Below are positions 20,437 to 31,078 of a stretch of DNA of 64,000 bases, in pieces. This DNA is from Argyresthia goedartella (taxonomy: Eukaryota > Arthropoda > Insecta > Lepidoptera > Argyresthiidae). The DNA lies in contig OX463832.1 of NCBI GenBank assembly GCA_949825045.1, positions 23,430,552 through 23,494,551 of the forward strand, written 5' to 3'. A model generated the notes under the pieces. That model was not told the origin of the DNA. It saw nothing but the letters and a program-made list of their open reading frames with translations, and made no database searches. Position numbers and translations under genes: made by a program. Each line of letters opens with the position of its first letter. Position 1 is the first letter of the stretch.

Positions 20437-20914
20437 TCATCTTTGACGCGTCACTTGGCCGTTAAACTGCTTCCTTACTCGGTCTATAGATTTTATTGCT
20501 TAAAAATCAATTAAACTGCAAAGTTTGCCGCCAATTTTTAAGTGCTTACGAATTAAACATAATAAACCACAGTCTGCACATTAGCTAGATTGAAATCGAC
20601 TGTAAAAACAGCATTTGGAGTGATAAATAAAGTGTACTTCATCGATCACGAGACGGGCCCGTGCATCAGCTGACCGTCCAGGCGCAGTCAACTCTCAACG
20701 CTACGCGCTCGACGTAAGCAACAACCTCGCATACGGCAGCCCCATAGCAACGACCGACAGCGCTCGCGCGCTTTGAAGTGACTCATCGTCGGTGCGCGGA
20801 GTGAGTACACTACTTTATAGAAGCGATGGCGGACCGAGAGTTCGAGCTGTCTCTCGGAGACAAACTCTGCGTGCACTTTGTTTATTTATTTCGCTAACTG
20901 GACATAATTACGCA

Positions 20915-21916
20915 ATGTCAAATGTTGGGACAATGCTGGGACCGTTCCTTCAATGTGATGTCTGCCGTGGAGCCATAGAAGAGGTGGAATTTTATGATTG
21001 CATCCGCTGCGCAAACAAATTACACAAACTATGTGTATAAGATTCCGAACAATTTAGTTCCACAGACAACATCCTAACATGTATATGCCCTGAATGCAAG
21101 CAAAAGCAGCCTAGAGGAGACAATAGCGACACCCCCGTCCGTACAAATTCAAACTTAAATGTGACTTATAGGAGAGACAGAGTGCCTGAGCTGGACAGGT
21201 TTATGGAGTATGGCGCCGCGTTTGACCTCTCCATTATACTCACAGAAATTCGACAGCTTAAAGCGGCGGTCGGTGATCTAGCGCTTCAAAATGATGAAAT
21301 CGCTCTACTTAGAAGAGAGGTAGCCGAGCTTAAACACCAAATTTCTCTGCTATCATCAACATCCCAGCCTACCTCAGAAAACGATAAAACCATGGAGTTC
21401 AAAGACTCGGAAATTACCGACCTCCGTACCACCATAGCCGAACTGCAACAGCAAGGTCTCAGAAATGAGCTGGAGATTGCAGGTATCCCGGAGACCCAGA
21501 ACGAAAACATCTGCCAACTGGTCCTTGTAGCTGCCACCGAGATAGGAGTCGAGCTTGCCGCGGCTGATATCGAGGGAGTTCATCGTGCCGGACCCCGAAG
21601 ATCGGCCTTAGTTCCGTCACCCTCAAACCCGAAAAACCTTCCACGGCCTATCGTAGTAAAACTAGCCCGCCGAGCCAAACGAGATGAGATGATAAAGGCC
21701 GCAAAGGAAAGGAAGAATGTTACTTCCCAAGACATTGTAGCCGGGACAAACTCTGACATCTTCATGAATGAACGGCTGACCAAAGCTAACCGGCTGTTAT
21801 TTCGGAGCACAAGATTGCGGGCACTGCAATACAAGTTTCGATTCTCCTGGGTTCGCGACGGCTGCATATTCGTCCGTAAAGCAGAAAAAAAGCCCTGCAA
21901 TCCCCATCCGCACTGA
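20915..21916 (+). pseudogene. LINE 2 ORF1 (PHD-like finger, coiled coil), one nonsense codon
   Basis: From the ATG at 20915 the frame gives a Cys-rich finger, CDVC-x11-C-x2-C-x4-H-x2-C and later CICPEC, which is the C4HC3 (PHD-like) order. An in-frame TAA at 21038-21040 sits between the two halves of the finger; reading resumes in the same frame to 21916. A long coiled coil follows (ILTEIRQLKAAVGDLALQND and on). The C-terminus has the INERLT/MNERLTKANRLLF...FSWVRDG pattern, seen in ORF1 proteins related to the Baculo_FP domain family. It would act as the RNP and nucleic-acid-binding protein. Apart from the single stop it looks intact. Confidence 0.8.
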
Positions 21917-22280
21917 ACAAGATATCGACCAAAAAATTGGCCCATACACTAATTCCTCGACTTCACATCATAAAAATATTTAGATTACTCTGGTCTTCTT
22001 TTAACATAAAACTTAATACTGTGCTACTATCGTGTCTTATTATATATATTTATTTATATTGTATCTCCCCAACCCCACCTCCACCATACCTCAGACAATG
22101 CGATAAAACTGTCTTCCCAAATCAAACCAAACCAAGTAAACATAATAAATCCAGTACATCGCTCATACTTACAAATAATGTTAGCCATGACAAACAAAAC
22201 AAATCACATCAAATCCGTCATCAAGCTGTATGCAGGGCGAGTAATTACTCGACCTGTGTTAGTTTATTTTCGCATTAAAA

Positions 22281-25245
22281 ATGATACCACTCGATCTAAG
22301 TGATGATTTAGATTCGCTAAATATTGTTTGTCATCAGTTGAATATGTCGGAAATGTGTGAGAAGTTTTTGACGCGGGATTACAGTTTCAGTATATTGAGT
22401 TTTAACATAAGAAGTATAAACAAGAATTTTGATACCTTCCTAGTTAATCTTAAAAGACTCTAAAGAATTTGCCTTGATGTGATCATTCTGACAGAGTGTC
22501 AAATAAATTCGTCGTCAATCATACCCCAAATACCAGGATATACTGAACATCAAACAAATAAATTTATAAATAAGAATAGTGGTGTAGTTATATATATAAG
22601 AGACATCTGGAATGCCTTGGTTTCGGAACCACACTTTAAAGAGGCAGACCGCCTGCTTGTCGAGATTCCCAACATAATTACAATCATAGGCATATACAGG
22701 TCGCCGTCGTTTGGAAATACTGACGAATTTCTCTCAGACTTGCAATCGACCCTGCATAAACTCGGGGACAGGACAAATTTAGTCTTGGGTGGTGACATAA
22801 ATATAAATATCTTGACAGGTAGCGATGATGGTGATAGTTCCGAATATCTTTGCCTAAATGCCGAACATGGTTTACTACCCGCTATCACAAAACCCACACG
22901 TGGAAACTCGTGTATTGATCATATATTTGTGAAATCACGAGCCCCAGTTGTCGGAGTGGTATGTGAGACAGGTGTGACTTATCACAGTATGACAATGATC
23001 GGCTTGGCTATAAATAAAAACAAAATAACTAGACAAACGCATACATTTCTGAAAATAGATTACGACGCTATAAGGGAGGAATTAGAAACAGTGGACTGGT
23101 CCAGTTTCACATCGAAAGAAAGTGTCGATGAGTCGGTTACTATCTTCACTGAAATACTGACAAAAACTGTGGGAAGTCACACCTCCGAAAAACGAATCAC
23201 TCGATCGAAATATATAATAAAACCTTGGATTGCGCCTGGGCTTGTCCGTTGCATTAAATATCGCGATCGGTTACACAGCGAAGCACGTCTTGAGCAGAAC
23301 CAAAACAACGCAACACTTCAACTAATTTATAAACGTTACCGAAACTTCTGCAACGATCTCCTGCGAAAATTAAAAACAGTGCATGAAGACGGAGAACTAA
23401 AAAAGAATCAAGGAAATCCTAAGAAACTCTGGACTACAATTAAAAACATATGCCACCTAAATTCAAACAAAAAAGAACCAATAGAATTGACGCAGATCCC
23501 AGGTACTTCTAATCCAAAGCAATCCCTAGACAAGTGCAATGAGTTATTCTCAACGGTGGGGCAGACACTGGCAAATGAGATACTGGAAAACCTGTCTGAA
23601 ACTGAGGAATCACTAGCAACTTCCATTAAACCAGAATCCAACTCCAAGGACTCCTTTTTTCTTAAACTGACAGATGCAAATGAAATACATTCAATGATAA
23701 AAAAACTCCAAAATAACAAAGCACCTGGTATAGATGGATTAAGAAATGTGCTTCTGAAAAGGATTTTTCATGTCATAGCTGAACCCTTTACATTTATTTG
23801 CAATCTCAGCCTTTCCACGGGACATTTCCCAGATCAGTGGAAGATTGCATCTATTTGTCCAATACATAAAGGTGGTGCGAAAGACTCTCCCGGCAACTAC
23901 AGACTAATCTCCTTGCTTGGTACTTTTTCAAAAATATTGGAAAAGGTGATGAATGGGCGACTTGTACGGTACCTTGAACAAAACAAGATCCTCTCTGCAC
24001 GGCAGTTCGGTTTCAGACAGGGAAAGTCTACCGAGGATGCGGTTTCCCTTCTTACGTTATCAATATCGAACAGACTTGATGTAGGAGAAAGATGTGTTGG
24101 CGTATTCCTGGACCTAGCCAAAGCCTTTGATACAGTTTCCGTCCCTATCTTGCTAAAAAAGCTAGAAATTTCGGTAATTCGAGGTCTGGCCCTTGAATGG
24201 TTTAGGAGCTACCTGACAGGGCGGAAGCAGTGTCTGGGAGTTGGCCGGCACAAGAGTGACCCCAAACCAATCAACTTTGGAGTTCCTCAAGGAAGTATAC
24301 TGGGCCCGACGTTGTTTATTTTGTACATGAACGACATACTGCAACTTAAAAATAAAAACGCTGAATTGATTTGCTACGCCGATGACACAGTTGTATTATT
24401 TCATGAAAAAAAATGGCAAGAGGCATTTTTAGCTGCCGAAACAGGAATGACGACTATATCTAGATGGCTACAACAAAATTTACTAACACTAAACGCATCT
24501 AAAACAAAATACCTTTGCTTTCACAAGACATCTGCATCGGCCCCTCCAGACTCCACTGATTTGAAGATTCACCTATGTACAGCAAAAGAAACTGTGACTG
24601 TAAAAGCATATCCAGAGCTCAGGTAATCAGATACCTGGGTGTGATGGTAGATGAAAAACTAAATTTCCACGAACACCTGAAAATTCTTTTAGGACGTATC
24701 CGTAGGATCGCCTACATTATGAGAAACCTCAGAAATGCAGCCTCTGTAGATACACTTAAAACAGTGTATTATGCCCTGTGTCAATCGATTCTAGTTTATT
24801 GTATTTCTGTCTGGGGTAGCGCCAGTAAAACAGTAATGCTAAGTGTAGAGAGGGCGCAACGCTCAGTTCTGAAATCAATGTTACGGAGACCTTTCAGATA
24901 TGCCACAACTGACCTCTACAATGAAGCTCAAGTCCTTACCGTGCGCCAGCTCTATCTGTTGAAAGTCAGTCTATCAGCCCATAAAAATATCATACTCTCT
25001 GAGAGTTATGCCCACACATGTGCTCGCGTCGAACTTACAGGGCCCCGGCACCACGTACCTGCACTAATTTTGCTCGCCGCTTTGGGGATGCGGCCGCGCT
25101 GTTGCTCTACAACGGTATACACAGAAAGCTAAGAAATTCAGGAAATTCTAGGTCTTTGTTCATCCACGAAAGTAAAATTGAAATCACGAAACTTCTAAAA
25201 ACCCTTTCGTATGAGGACACGGAACAACTCCTTAAACCCTTTTCT
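22281..25245 (+). pseudogene. LINE 2 ORF2 (endonuclease-reverse transcriptase), broken
   Basis: Starts MIPLDLSDDL and enters the endonuclease with SILSFNIRSINKNFD. A TAA at 22461-22463 interrupts the frame, which resumes as DVIILTECQ. It continues through GIYRSPS, GGDINI, KAPGIDGLRN, FLDLAKAFDTVS, GVPQGSILGPTLF and YADD (24375-24386). Frameshifts follow near 24600 (before RYLGVMVDEKL) and near 25030. The C-terminal YNGIHRKLR...TLSYEDTEQLL ends at 25245. All catalytic motifs remain readable, so inactivation is recent. Confidence 0.85.
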
Positions 25246-25414
25246 TAAATATAAGTATTATGTCCTAATTTAATATAAATTAATTTTTATTAAATAAATT
25301 TAATTCCTTTAAATTACATAACATTAATGATAAAAACCAAAATTGTTAAAGCTATACCTATCAATAAGTTTCTGCAAGTGATGGCAAAATATGCTAGAAA
25401 TCGTTAAATGGTCA

Positions 25415-25442
25415 CTCACGATACAGGCTTGCCTAGTGTGAG
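25415..25442 (+). promoter_or_regulatory. 3' UTR stem-loop of LINE 2
   Basis: CTCAC-GATAC-AGG-CTTG-CCT-AGT-GTGAG: a lower stem CTCAC/GTGAG, an internal loop GATAC/AGT, and an upper stem AGG/CCT with a CUUG tetraloop. The equivalent in LINE 3 (60563-60592) keeps the internal loop and changes the lower stem on both sides. It is probably the signal by which the reverse transcriptase selects its own RNA. Confidence 0.6.
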
Positions 25443-25921
25443 GACCAAAAGTAATAAAAATTGTAAATTTTCGCCAAAATAGCCAACAAAATGGTATAAC
25501 ATTTACGAAAGAACGTGCCTATTTGAATTGTAAAACTGTACCTACATACTATAATTGTGTGCTATTTTAATAAATATTTTTTTCATTTTCATTTTCATTT
25601 CAAATAAAAGTACCTCTAGGTCTCTAGACCAGATCAAGTTTAATGGCCATTTCTTTTGCGGGGTGGTCGATGTTGATATGTTACCAAAAAGGTACAACAA
25701 AAATAAGGTTGAATGTTATCACCTTTTTATTTAAAGTATTTATCACACTCGAAATCAAAAACTATCATCGCAAGAAACCCTCAAGGAATCGTCTTACATC
25801 ACTGGTTACTCCGACTTCTATTAGGTGATAAAAGCTTCTAGGTACCTGTTTTTCGATTCCTAATCATGTAAAGCATTTTATCTACACACATATCATAAAT
25901 CCTCTTTACTGCGTAAAAACT

Positions 25922-26119
25922 AATTTCTTATATATCAATTTTCGACAAATTAAATTAAATTCGGTATTCAAAATTGCGAACGCCGACGCCCGCCTGTATG
26001 CCGCTAATTTTTCCGTAAAGTTGGTACTACTGAACAAGCTAAAGAAGTGCAGAGCAATTATCAAAGCCACCATGCCGGTCGAATGTGCGGTTCCTGAATA
26101 CATCAAAGAGAGCATATGA
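25922..26119 (+). pseudogene. Possible coding relic in P4, unrecognised
   Basis: An open frame ends VKLVLLNKLKKCRAIIK...AVPEYIKESI and a stop. The equivalent in units 1-3 (ending at 32254, 39618 and 46966) keeps the frame with conservative changes (VKLVLLNKLNKCRAII...AVPEHIKESL). Unit 4 has a 1-bp deletion that breaks it. This may be the C-terminus of an old gene or of a transposon protein. I do not recognise the family. Confidence 0.25.
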
Positions 26120-27084
26120 TATGTGTGTAAATAAACTAGTGTGTGTAACAGTACATAATAAGACATTAAAACTCTCGAGTGATATAAACCCAATCGAGTT
26201 TTAATGCCTTCCATTATGTATCAGTCACATAAACTACTATTATAGTCTGAACAAGTTTTTCGAAATATTTTTTCTCGTGCTTGAGAATGGATTATTAGAT
26301 TTTACCTTTTCACATCGACGAAGAGGCAGCCGATGCCATATTAAATACGACCTCTGAGGCGCTGCGGTAGTGGCATGCCTTCCATGCGAGAGGAGAGGTC
26401 CAGGGTTGGGGATAAAGTAAAGAGTAATGATGTCGCTGTTTCTGGTTGCCACCACATAGAGTATCTTGGTGTTGGTCAGAAGCAATGTATTGTATGTGCC
26501 TATATATATATATGTCACCATTAGATTATCAAAACCGTTAGTTGATAAACCATGCGGTAGCTTAGGTGAAGACTAGAGAGGGCGAGCGCAGCGAACGACC
26601 CGAATAGTCTTTGTGTTAGGTTGACATGTAAGAACAAAAGAAACGTAAATTCTAAACCCTGTCGGTCTTGTTTACTATCTGTCGATAGTTGATCAACTAA
26701 CGCGTTAGTTTATCAACTTACGGTTTTAACTATCTTGCGGTGACATATACAAGAACAAGGGGAGGCTTTAACGTGAGCAATATCAAAATCGATAAACAGG
26801 ATCGATGCGGTCTTGCGCAGCACTATGACCAGGACCTTAGCGGGTGTGCGGGACATCACCCTCTTCGCGATTTCCTCTTTCCCCTCTGGCCATCAATACT
26901 GACATTAATATATGTTGATAGTTACATCTACCTACTTATTATTTAGGCATTTTACAACTGTAGTACATTTGGTACCAATAGAAAAATACGACAATAACAA
27001 AATAATAAAAAAAAAACTACGAACTCTCATCATCTTAAAGAGTGGTTTTAATTTTAAACTAAATAAACTTAATTTTAAGACCGT

Positions 27085-27240
27085 GTAGAGATAAACCACG
27101 ATAACGTGGCGCGCGCCTGCAATAGGAAATTAACCTTGTGTCTTACTTAATGCTTACTCGCAAATACGCGCAAATGACAATTCAAATTACTTACATTTAT
27201 ATTGTCATTTGCGCGACATATTATCGTAGTTTATTTCTAC
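27085..27240. mobile_element. Hairpin MITE a, unit 0
   Basis: Terminal inverted repeats GTAGAGATAAACCACGATAAC and, mirrored, ATTATCGTAGTTTATTTCTAC; the inner arm gcgcaaatgacaat is mirrored by attgtcatttgcgc. 156 bp. Copies occur in every unit. Confidence 0.6.
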
Positions 27241-27805
27241 ATAATGCTCTGAAGACCAAAAAACGATATACCCTAACATTCCTAACGCCTTTCCCCACAT
27301 GGGGCAGGGGTTCCCCACAAGCGAAAACTACGAAGTCACAATGATAATTTGGTCCGGGAGAAGTTTGCCTATAAAGATCAAAGATTATCGAATTAAAAAA
27401 TAACATGTCCGTGGTTTTTAAAACCGGATGCCTATTACTACAGGAGCTTCTTAATGCATCATTTAATAATGTCTATATTTACAAGTCTTGTCTCGTGCGT
27501 CATTAATACTAGAATATTGTACTGCCATAATCATAATGTTAACTTGACCTACATCGCTACATACAGATATCGCTGAGCGAGGCCACCATGTCTCTCTCGC
27601 ATACGTAAGCATCTCTCTTGTTTCCATGTGCCGCTAGCCCCTCCAGGCACTCAGGCGCCAAGAAAGTTGGCGTCAGGAATACTTAGGCGATAACAAGGGA
27701 TTCTAGGACATTTGATAGAATAGAACAAAGCTCATCAGACGGCGTTTTGTCTTAGTTAGCGCATATGGGCGAAAAAATAGACAAAAGGATGATACACCTT
27801 CCCCT

Positions 27806-28176
27806 TCCTTTATTTATGTATTTGCTTATTTATTTTTGTTGTTGTCAAACCACTAACACTAGACTCTAAGATATTGTTACTAACACTATCTTAAACCAAG
27901 GGTCCCGGGTTCGAGTCCCGGTGGGGGCAAATGTTTGTTTGATGAGAACGAATGTTTGTATCCTAGTCATGGTTGTTTATCTATCTAAGTAAAATATTTC
28001 TCTATATAAGTATATATATCGTTGTCTAGTACCCAAGATACAGGGAATCCTAGTTTGGGGCTAGATCAATGTGTGTAAAAGGTGTCCAAGGTATTATTAT
28101 TATTATTATTATTATTATTTTACTATGGACTTATGTCTGAAATAAATGAATATTATTATTGTTATTATTATTAATT
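27806..28176 (+). mobile_element. Junction LINE tail (unit 0/1) carrying a SINE
   Basis: 'tttatttatgtatttgctta' through 'gtctgaaataaatgaatatt' and (ATT)n equals the 3' end of the junction LINE in units 1-3 (35406-35540). Its coding part is missing here. It is split by the SINE at 27890-28121. Confidence 0.75.
27890..28121 (+). mobile_element. tRNA-derived SINE inserted at the unit 0/1 junction
   Basis: B box GGTTCGAGTCCC near the start, the A box lost by 5' truncation, the family body and a (ATT)n tail. ACTAT flanks both sides (27885-27889 and 28122-28126). The uninterrupted target 'taacactatggactta' is present at the other three junctions (35484, 42832, 50173 region), proving insertion. Confidence 0.85.
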
Positions 28177-29091
28177 AGAGCGAATAGTTAGCCAAATATG
28201 AATTACAACAATTTTTCACTTAATTTCATTCTTTACACGGGGCTTTTTACAACATCATTGAACTTGCCTCAATTCCTGATACAAAATCCGTCCATAAAAT
28301 TATGTGATTTTGCCTTTTAAGATTTGCTATGGCCTATTATTGTGACATTAACGACAAAGCTTCGCGGAGTTCTATAGTACATTACTGCAACGGTCCAAAA
28401 TTATGACTATGTTGCTGGCAGCGGCTTATACCACAAACCCCAGCGACTATCCCCCGCGAAGGGGATTTGTGGACTTTTTGACATTTTTTGTCCTTAAATC
28501 CCCTTCCGTCGTTACAACGCCGATCAAAGGAGATTTCTTTTCGATTTATTTACATGGTTTTCCTTTTTAAGCCGAATTTAACGAACTTATTAGAAAATCA
28601 GTCATTATTTTGATACACAGGTAGGTACATAACTATATAAGGCATTCACATTTCAAGTTGCGGAGGCTCTTTGTTCGAGAAAAATAATATTAAAGAAGTT
28701 CATAAGTACCTATAACCTCCCGATTTAATGGCACCATAACGCTAATTTTTCACTTCTTTCCACGTGTGGACTTAAGCTGACATTGTGTGTTATTTTTGGT
28801 TAAGTTTTTACTCAAATATAAGCATATTTTTTTGGCCTAATTATTAAAATATTTTACTCATTATGTTATTTATTCACCGTTTTGTTGAATTTCAAGACAT
28901 TTTAATTTGTTGTTGACTAAAAATTATTACAAATAAATGGTACAAGTCTAGTAGGTAAAGTCTTAACTGTTGGAAACTTGTTTTGAATTTGTATCGAAAA
29001 AATATCAGCAAATAGACAACGCCTGCAGCGAGGAGGAGATACTTATTATACTCTTTAGTTGAGGTTGTCAATTCGTTTTGTATATCTGGAG

Positions 29092-31078
29092 TAGAGATGG
29101 GCAGTGCTTTTAATCATGTTAATATCATTTGGCTAGTAACAGGTTAATAACCGGTTAATAGCCACTTAGTAGCCAAAATGGCTATAAACCCTGATATTAA
29201 TATTTTTTATACCAATCATGTTTTTTTACGGTTATATTATCATTAGTGATCTGAAATTCAGATGCTTTCGGTCAAGTCTGTTGCTGACTTCTCAGCCAAG
29301 TGCGAATCAGAATTTTCGGGAAATTTTGACGGGAAAAAGTCGCGAAAAGGGTGTCGTAGTTACTAGTCCAATTTGCTTCAAAATCAATATCTGGGGATCC
29401 GGTTGGAGTGTGATCATGATTCTGATGTCAGATTATGAAAAAGTGGCCGCCATTTTGAACTTTGCAGTTCCTGGTCCGATTTGCTTCAAAATCGATATCT
29501 GGAGATTTCATATTGCCTAAACATTCATGAGATTCATCTAATTAAAACTTAAAAAGTGTGACAAACACACCTATTATGCATGCTCAATAGCTATCACCAA
29601 CTTAAGTACCTATTATAAATCTAAACGAAAACCAGTGAAGTTCGTACAGATTTGGCAAAATATTATAAAATAACTCATTAAAAAAAAAACTAAATCCCCA
29701 AACAGTGCTTTTAGTGGATATGATACCTTCCCCCGACCGTATACTTCGTACCATTCAGGTAGACACACGGGTTCTCTCTCGAACGCAGAACATTTTCAGA
29801 TATATATTTGTGCCAGAAACAGATGGAGTGCGTCTTCGCCGATCACTTCTGCCTGCGTCAAGTACCAACCCTCCAGCCAATGGCGATTTTGAACTCTAAC
29901 TTAAGGCGTTAGAGTTCACAACCTATCACCAGAAAAAAAATTAAAACAGATTCACTTAGCTGGTGGAAGGGGATTTGCAGCTCTACTCAGTTGCATAAAA
30001 ATGCAATTGCGAATTTGTCAGCTCCTTGTACATCAGCAGCTACTGAAAGGACGTTTAGTGCTCAAGCTGATGTACATAATGCTAAAAAGAATAGGTTAAC
30101 TACAGAACGGGCAGGAAAAATAACGTATATATCCCACAATTGGAACTTAACAAACAGACCATCCTATTCAACAAGTACACTAGTCACAGAAAGCGATCAG
30201 ATGGATTGCTACTCGGAGTCACAGCCACCAACACCAAAAATTGATCCATTAGAATCCGATCCTATCCAAGAAGCCGATCTAATCCAAGATGCCAATCCAA
30301 TCCAATTTCTTATCAGGACAGAAGGCAGTGATTGGGCTGCAGAATAACTTTTTAATTGGGCACACAATAAATAAATGAAAGAAAAAAAAAATAAAAAAAA
30401 ACAAAAATCATTGTAAATAAAATAGCTGATTGAAACTTTTTAAATGGGCCAGGTTAGTTCCAAAAAATTGCATTCAAATTGTTTTAGATTTAGATTTTCC
30501 TAATTCTGATAACCATGCAAGGAAATTTGAAAACAATAATAGCTTGGTTAGTTTAGGTTCTAGGTAATAGCCTCTAGAGGGCGCAACATCCCTTTGGCTT
30601 TGCTATAGTCGAATAAAAATGGCAGCCACTTTTTCAAAATCAGACGGCAGAATCATGATTAAACTCCAACCGGCTCCCCAGATATAAATTTTGAAGCAAA
30701 TCAGACCAATAACTACGAAGTTCAAAATGGCGGCTATTTTATTAAAATCTAACTTCAGAATCATGATTGGACTCGAACAGGATCCACAGATATCGATTTT
30801 GAAGCAAATCGGACTAATAACTACGACACCTTTTCCCCGACTTTTTCCCGTCAAAATTTCCCGAAAATTCTGATTCGCACTTGGCCGATAAATCCGCTAC
30901 GGACTTGACCGAAAACATCCGTATTTCCGATCACTAGATAAAATGTACAACCATAAAAAATCAGTTTTGTTTTAAAAACATTAATAGCAGGGTTTATAGC
31001 CATATTGGCTATTAACTGGCTATAAACTGGCTATTAACCGGTTACTAGCCAAACGATCTAGCTATTAACTCATCTCTA
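29092..31078 (+). mobile_element. hAT transposon, copy in unit 1
   Basis: 8-bp duplications ATCTGGAG (29084-29091, 31079-31086) flank termini TAGAGATG...CATCTCTA. Subterminal GGCTATTAAC-type motifs occur at both ends. Long imperfect inverted arms (about 29230-29500 versus 30600-30930) carry internal direct repeats of 'ttgcttcaaaatc'. Only the C-terminal part of a transposase remains, so this copy is non-autonomous (1,987 bp). Confidence 0.9.
29949..30347 (+). pseudogene. hAT transposase, C-terminal dimerisation domain only
   Basis: Reads DSLSWWKGICSS, then PCTSAATERTFSAQADV and KKNRLTTERAGKITYISHN. These are the WW block, the SA.ERTFS block and the RL..E...L..I..N end of the hAT C-terminal dimerisation domain (Dimer_Tnp_hAT). 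The BED finger and the RNase-H-like catalytic core are absent. An acidic tail with repeated 'DPIQEADLIQ' follows to the stop. The frame is identical in all three units. No start codon in context is present, so it is probably not translated alone. It could regulate transposase only if expressed as a fusion. Confidence 0.85.

Larger units (their letters stand above)
20437..25601 (+). mobile_element. LINE 2: full-length, lightly damaged non-LTR retrotransposon
   Basis: Leader, ORF1 with PHD-like finger, ORF2, 3' UTR with hairpin, AATAAA-like signal and a (TTTTCA)n terminus at 25580-25600. AAAGTAC ends the left flank (20430-20436) and recurs in the right flank (25607-25613), consistent with a target duplication. 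It divides array unit 0 between P3 and P4. Inactivating changes are few: one stop in ORF1, one stop and two frameshifts in ORF2. Confidence 0.85.
25602..27775. repeat. Array unit 0, segment P4
   Basis: Collinear with 31690-33712 and equivalents, more diverged than units 1-3 are from each other. It includes a possible coding relic (25922-26119), a tRNA-head-like stretch near 26350-26420 ('gcggtagtggcatgcc', 'ggtccagggtt'), and hairpin MITE a. It ends abruptly at 'gacaaaaggatgatac', lacking the zinc-finger exon present in units 1-4. Confidence 0.75.

Noticed and set aside
20792..20876. Extra N-terminal codons before the LINE 2 ORF1 ATG at 20915
   Set aside because: The frame is open from about 20792, but the conserved PHD-like part begins after 20915. 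The upstream codons look like leader sequence.
27138..27344. Recurring frames over MITE a and its flank (27138, 33043, 40407, 47755, 53395 and minus partners)
   Set aside because: Overlap the MITE palindrome; opposite-strand frames are shadows and there is no recognisable domain.
27895..27930. Isolated tRNA gene at 27.9 kb or 8.75 kb
   Set aside because: Good B boxes but no complete cloverleaf; both are SINE heads shared by two copies with (ATT)n tails.
29218..29520. Open frame of 100 codons repeated in units 1-3 (also 36583-36885, 43933-44235)
   Set aside because: Lies in the left inverted arm of the hAT element. The right arm read on the minus strand gives a similar peptide (30603-30854), so it is a palindrome effect and not a gene.
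29705..29899. Short plus frame before the hAT remnant (LLVDMIPSPDRILRTIQ...)
   Set aside because: No hAT motif and no family resemblance; conserved between units only because they are recent copies.
30603..30854. Minus-strand frame in units 1-3 (30603-30854 and copies)
   Set aside because: Right inverted arm of the hAT; low-complexity ICFKI/IMIL pattern from internal direct repeats.
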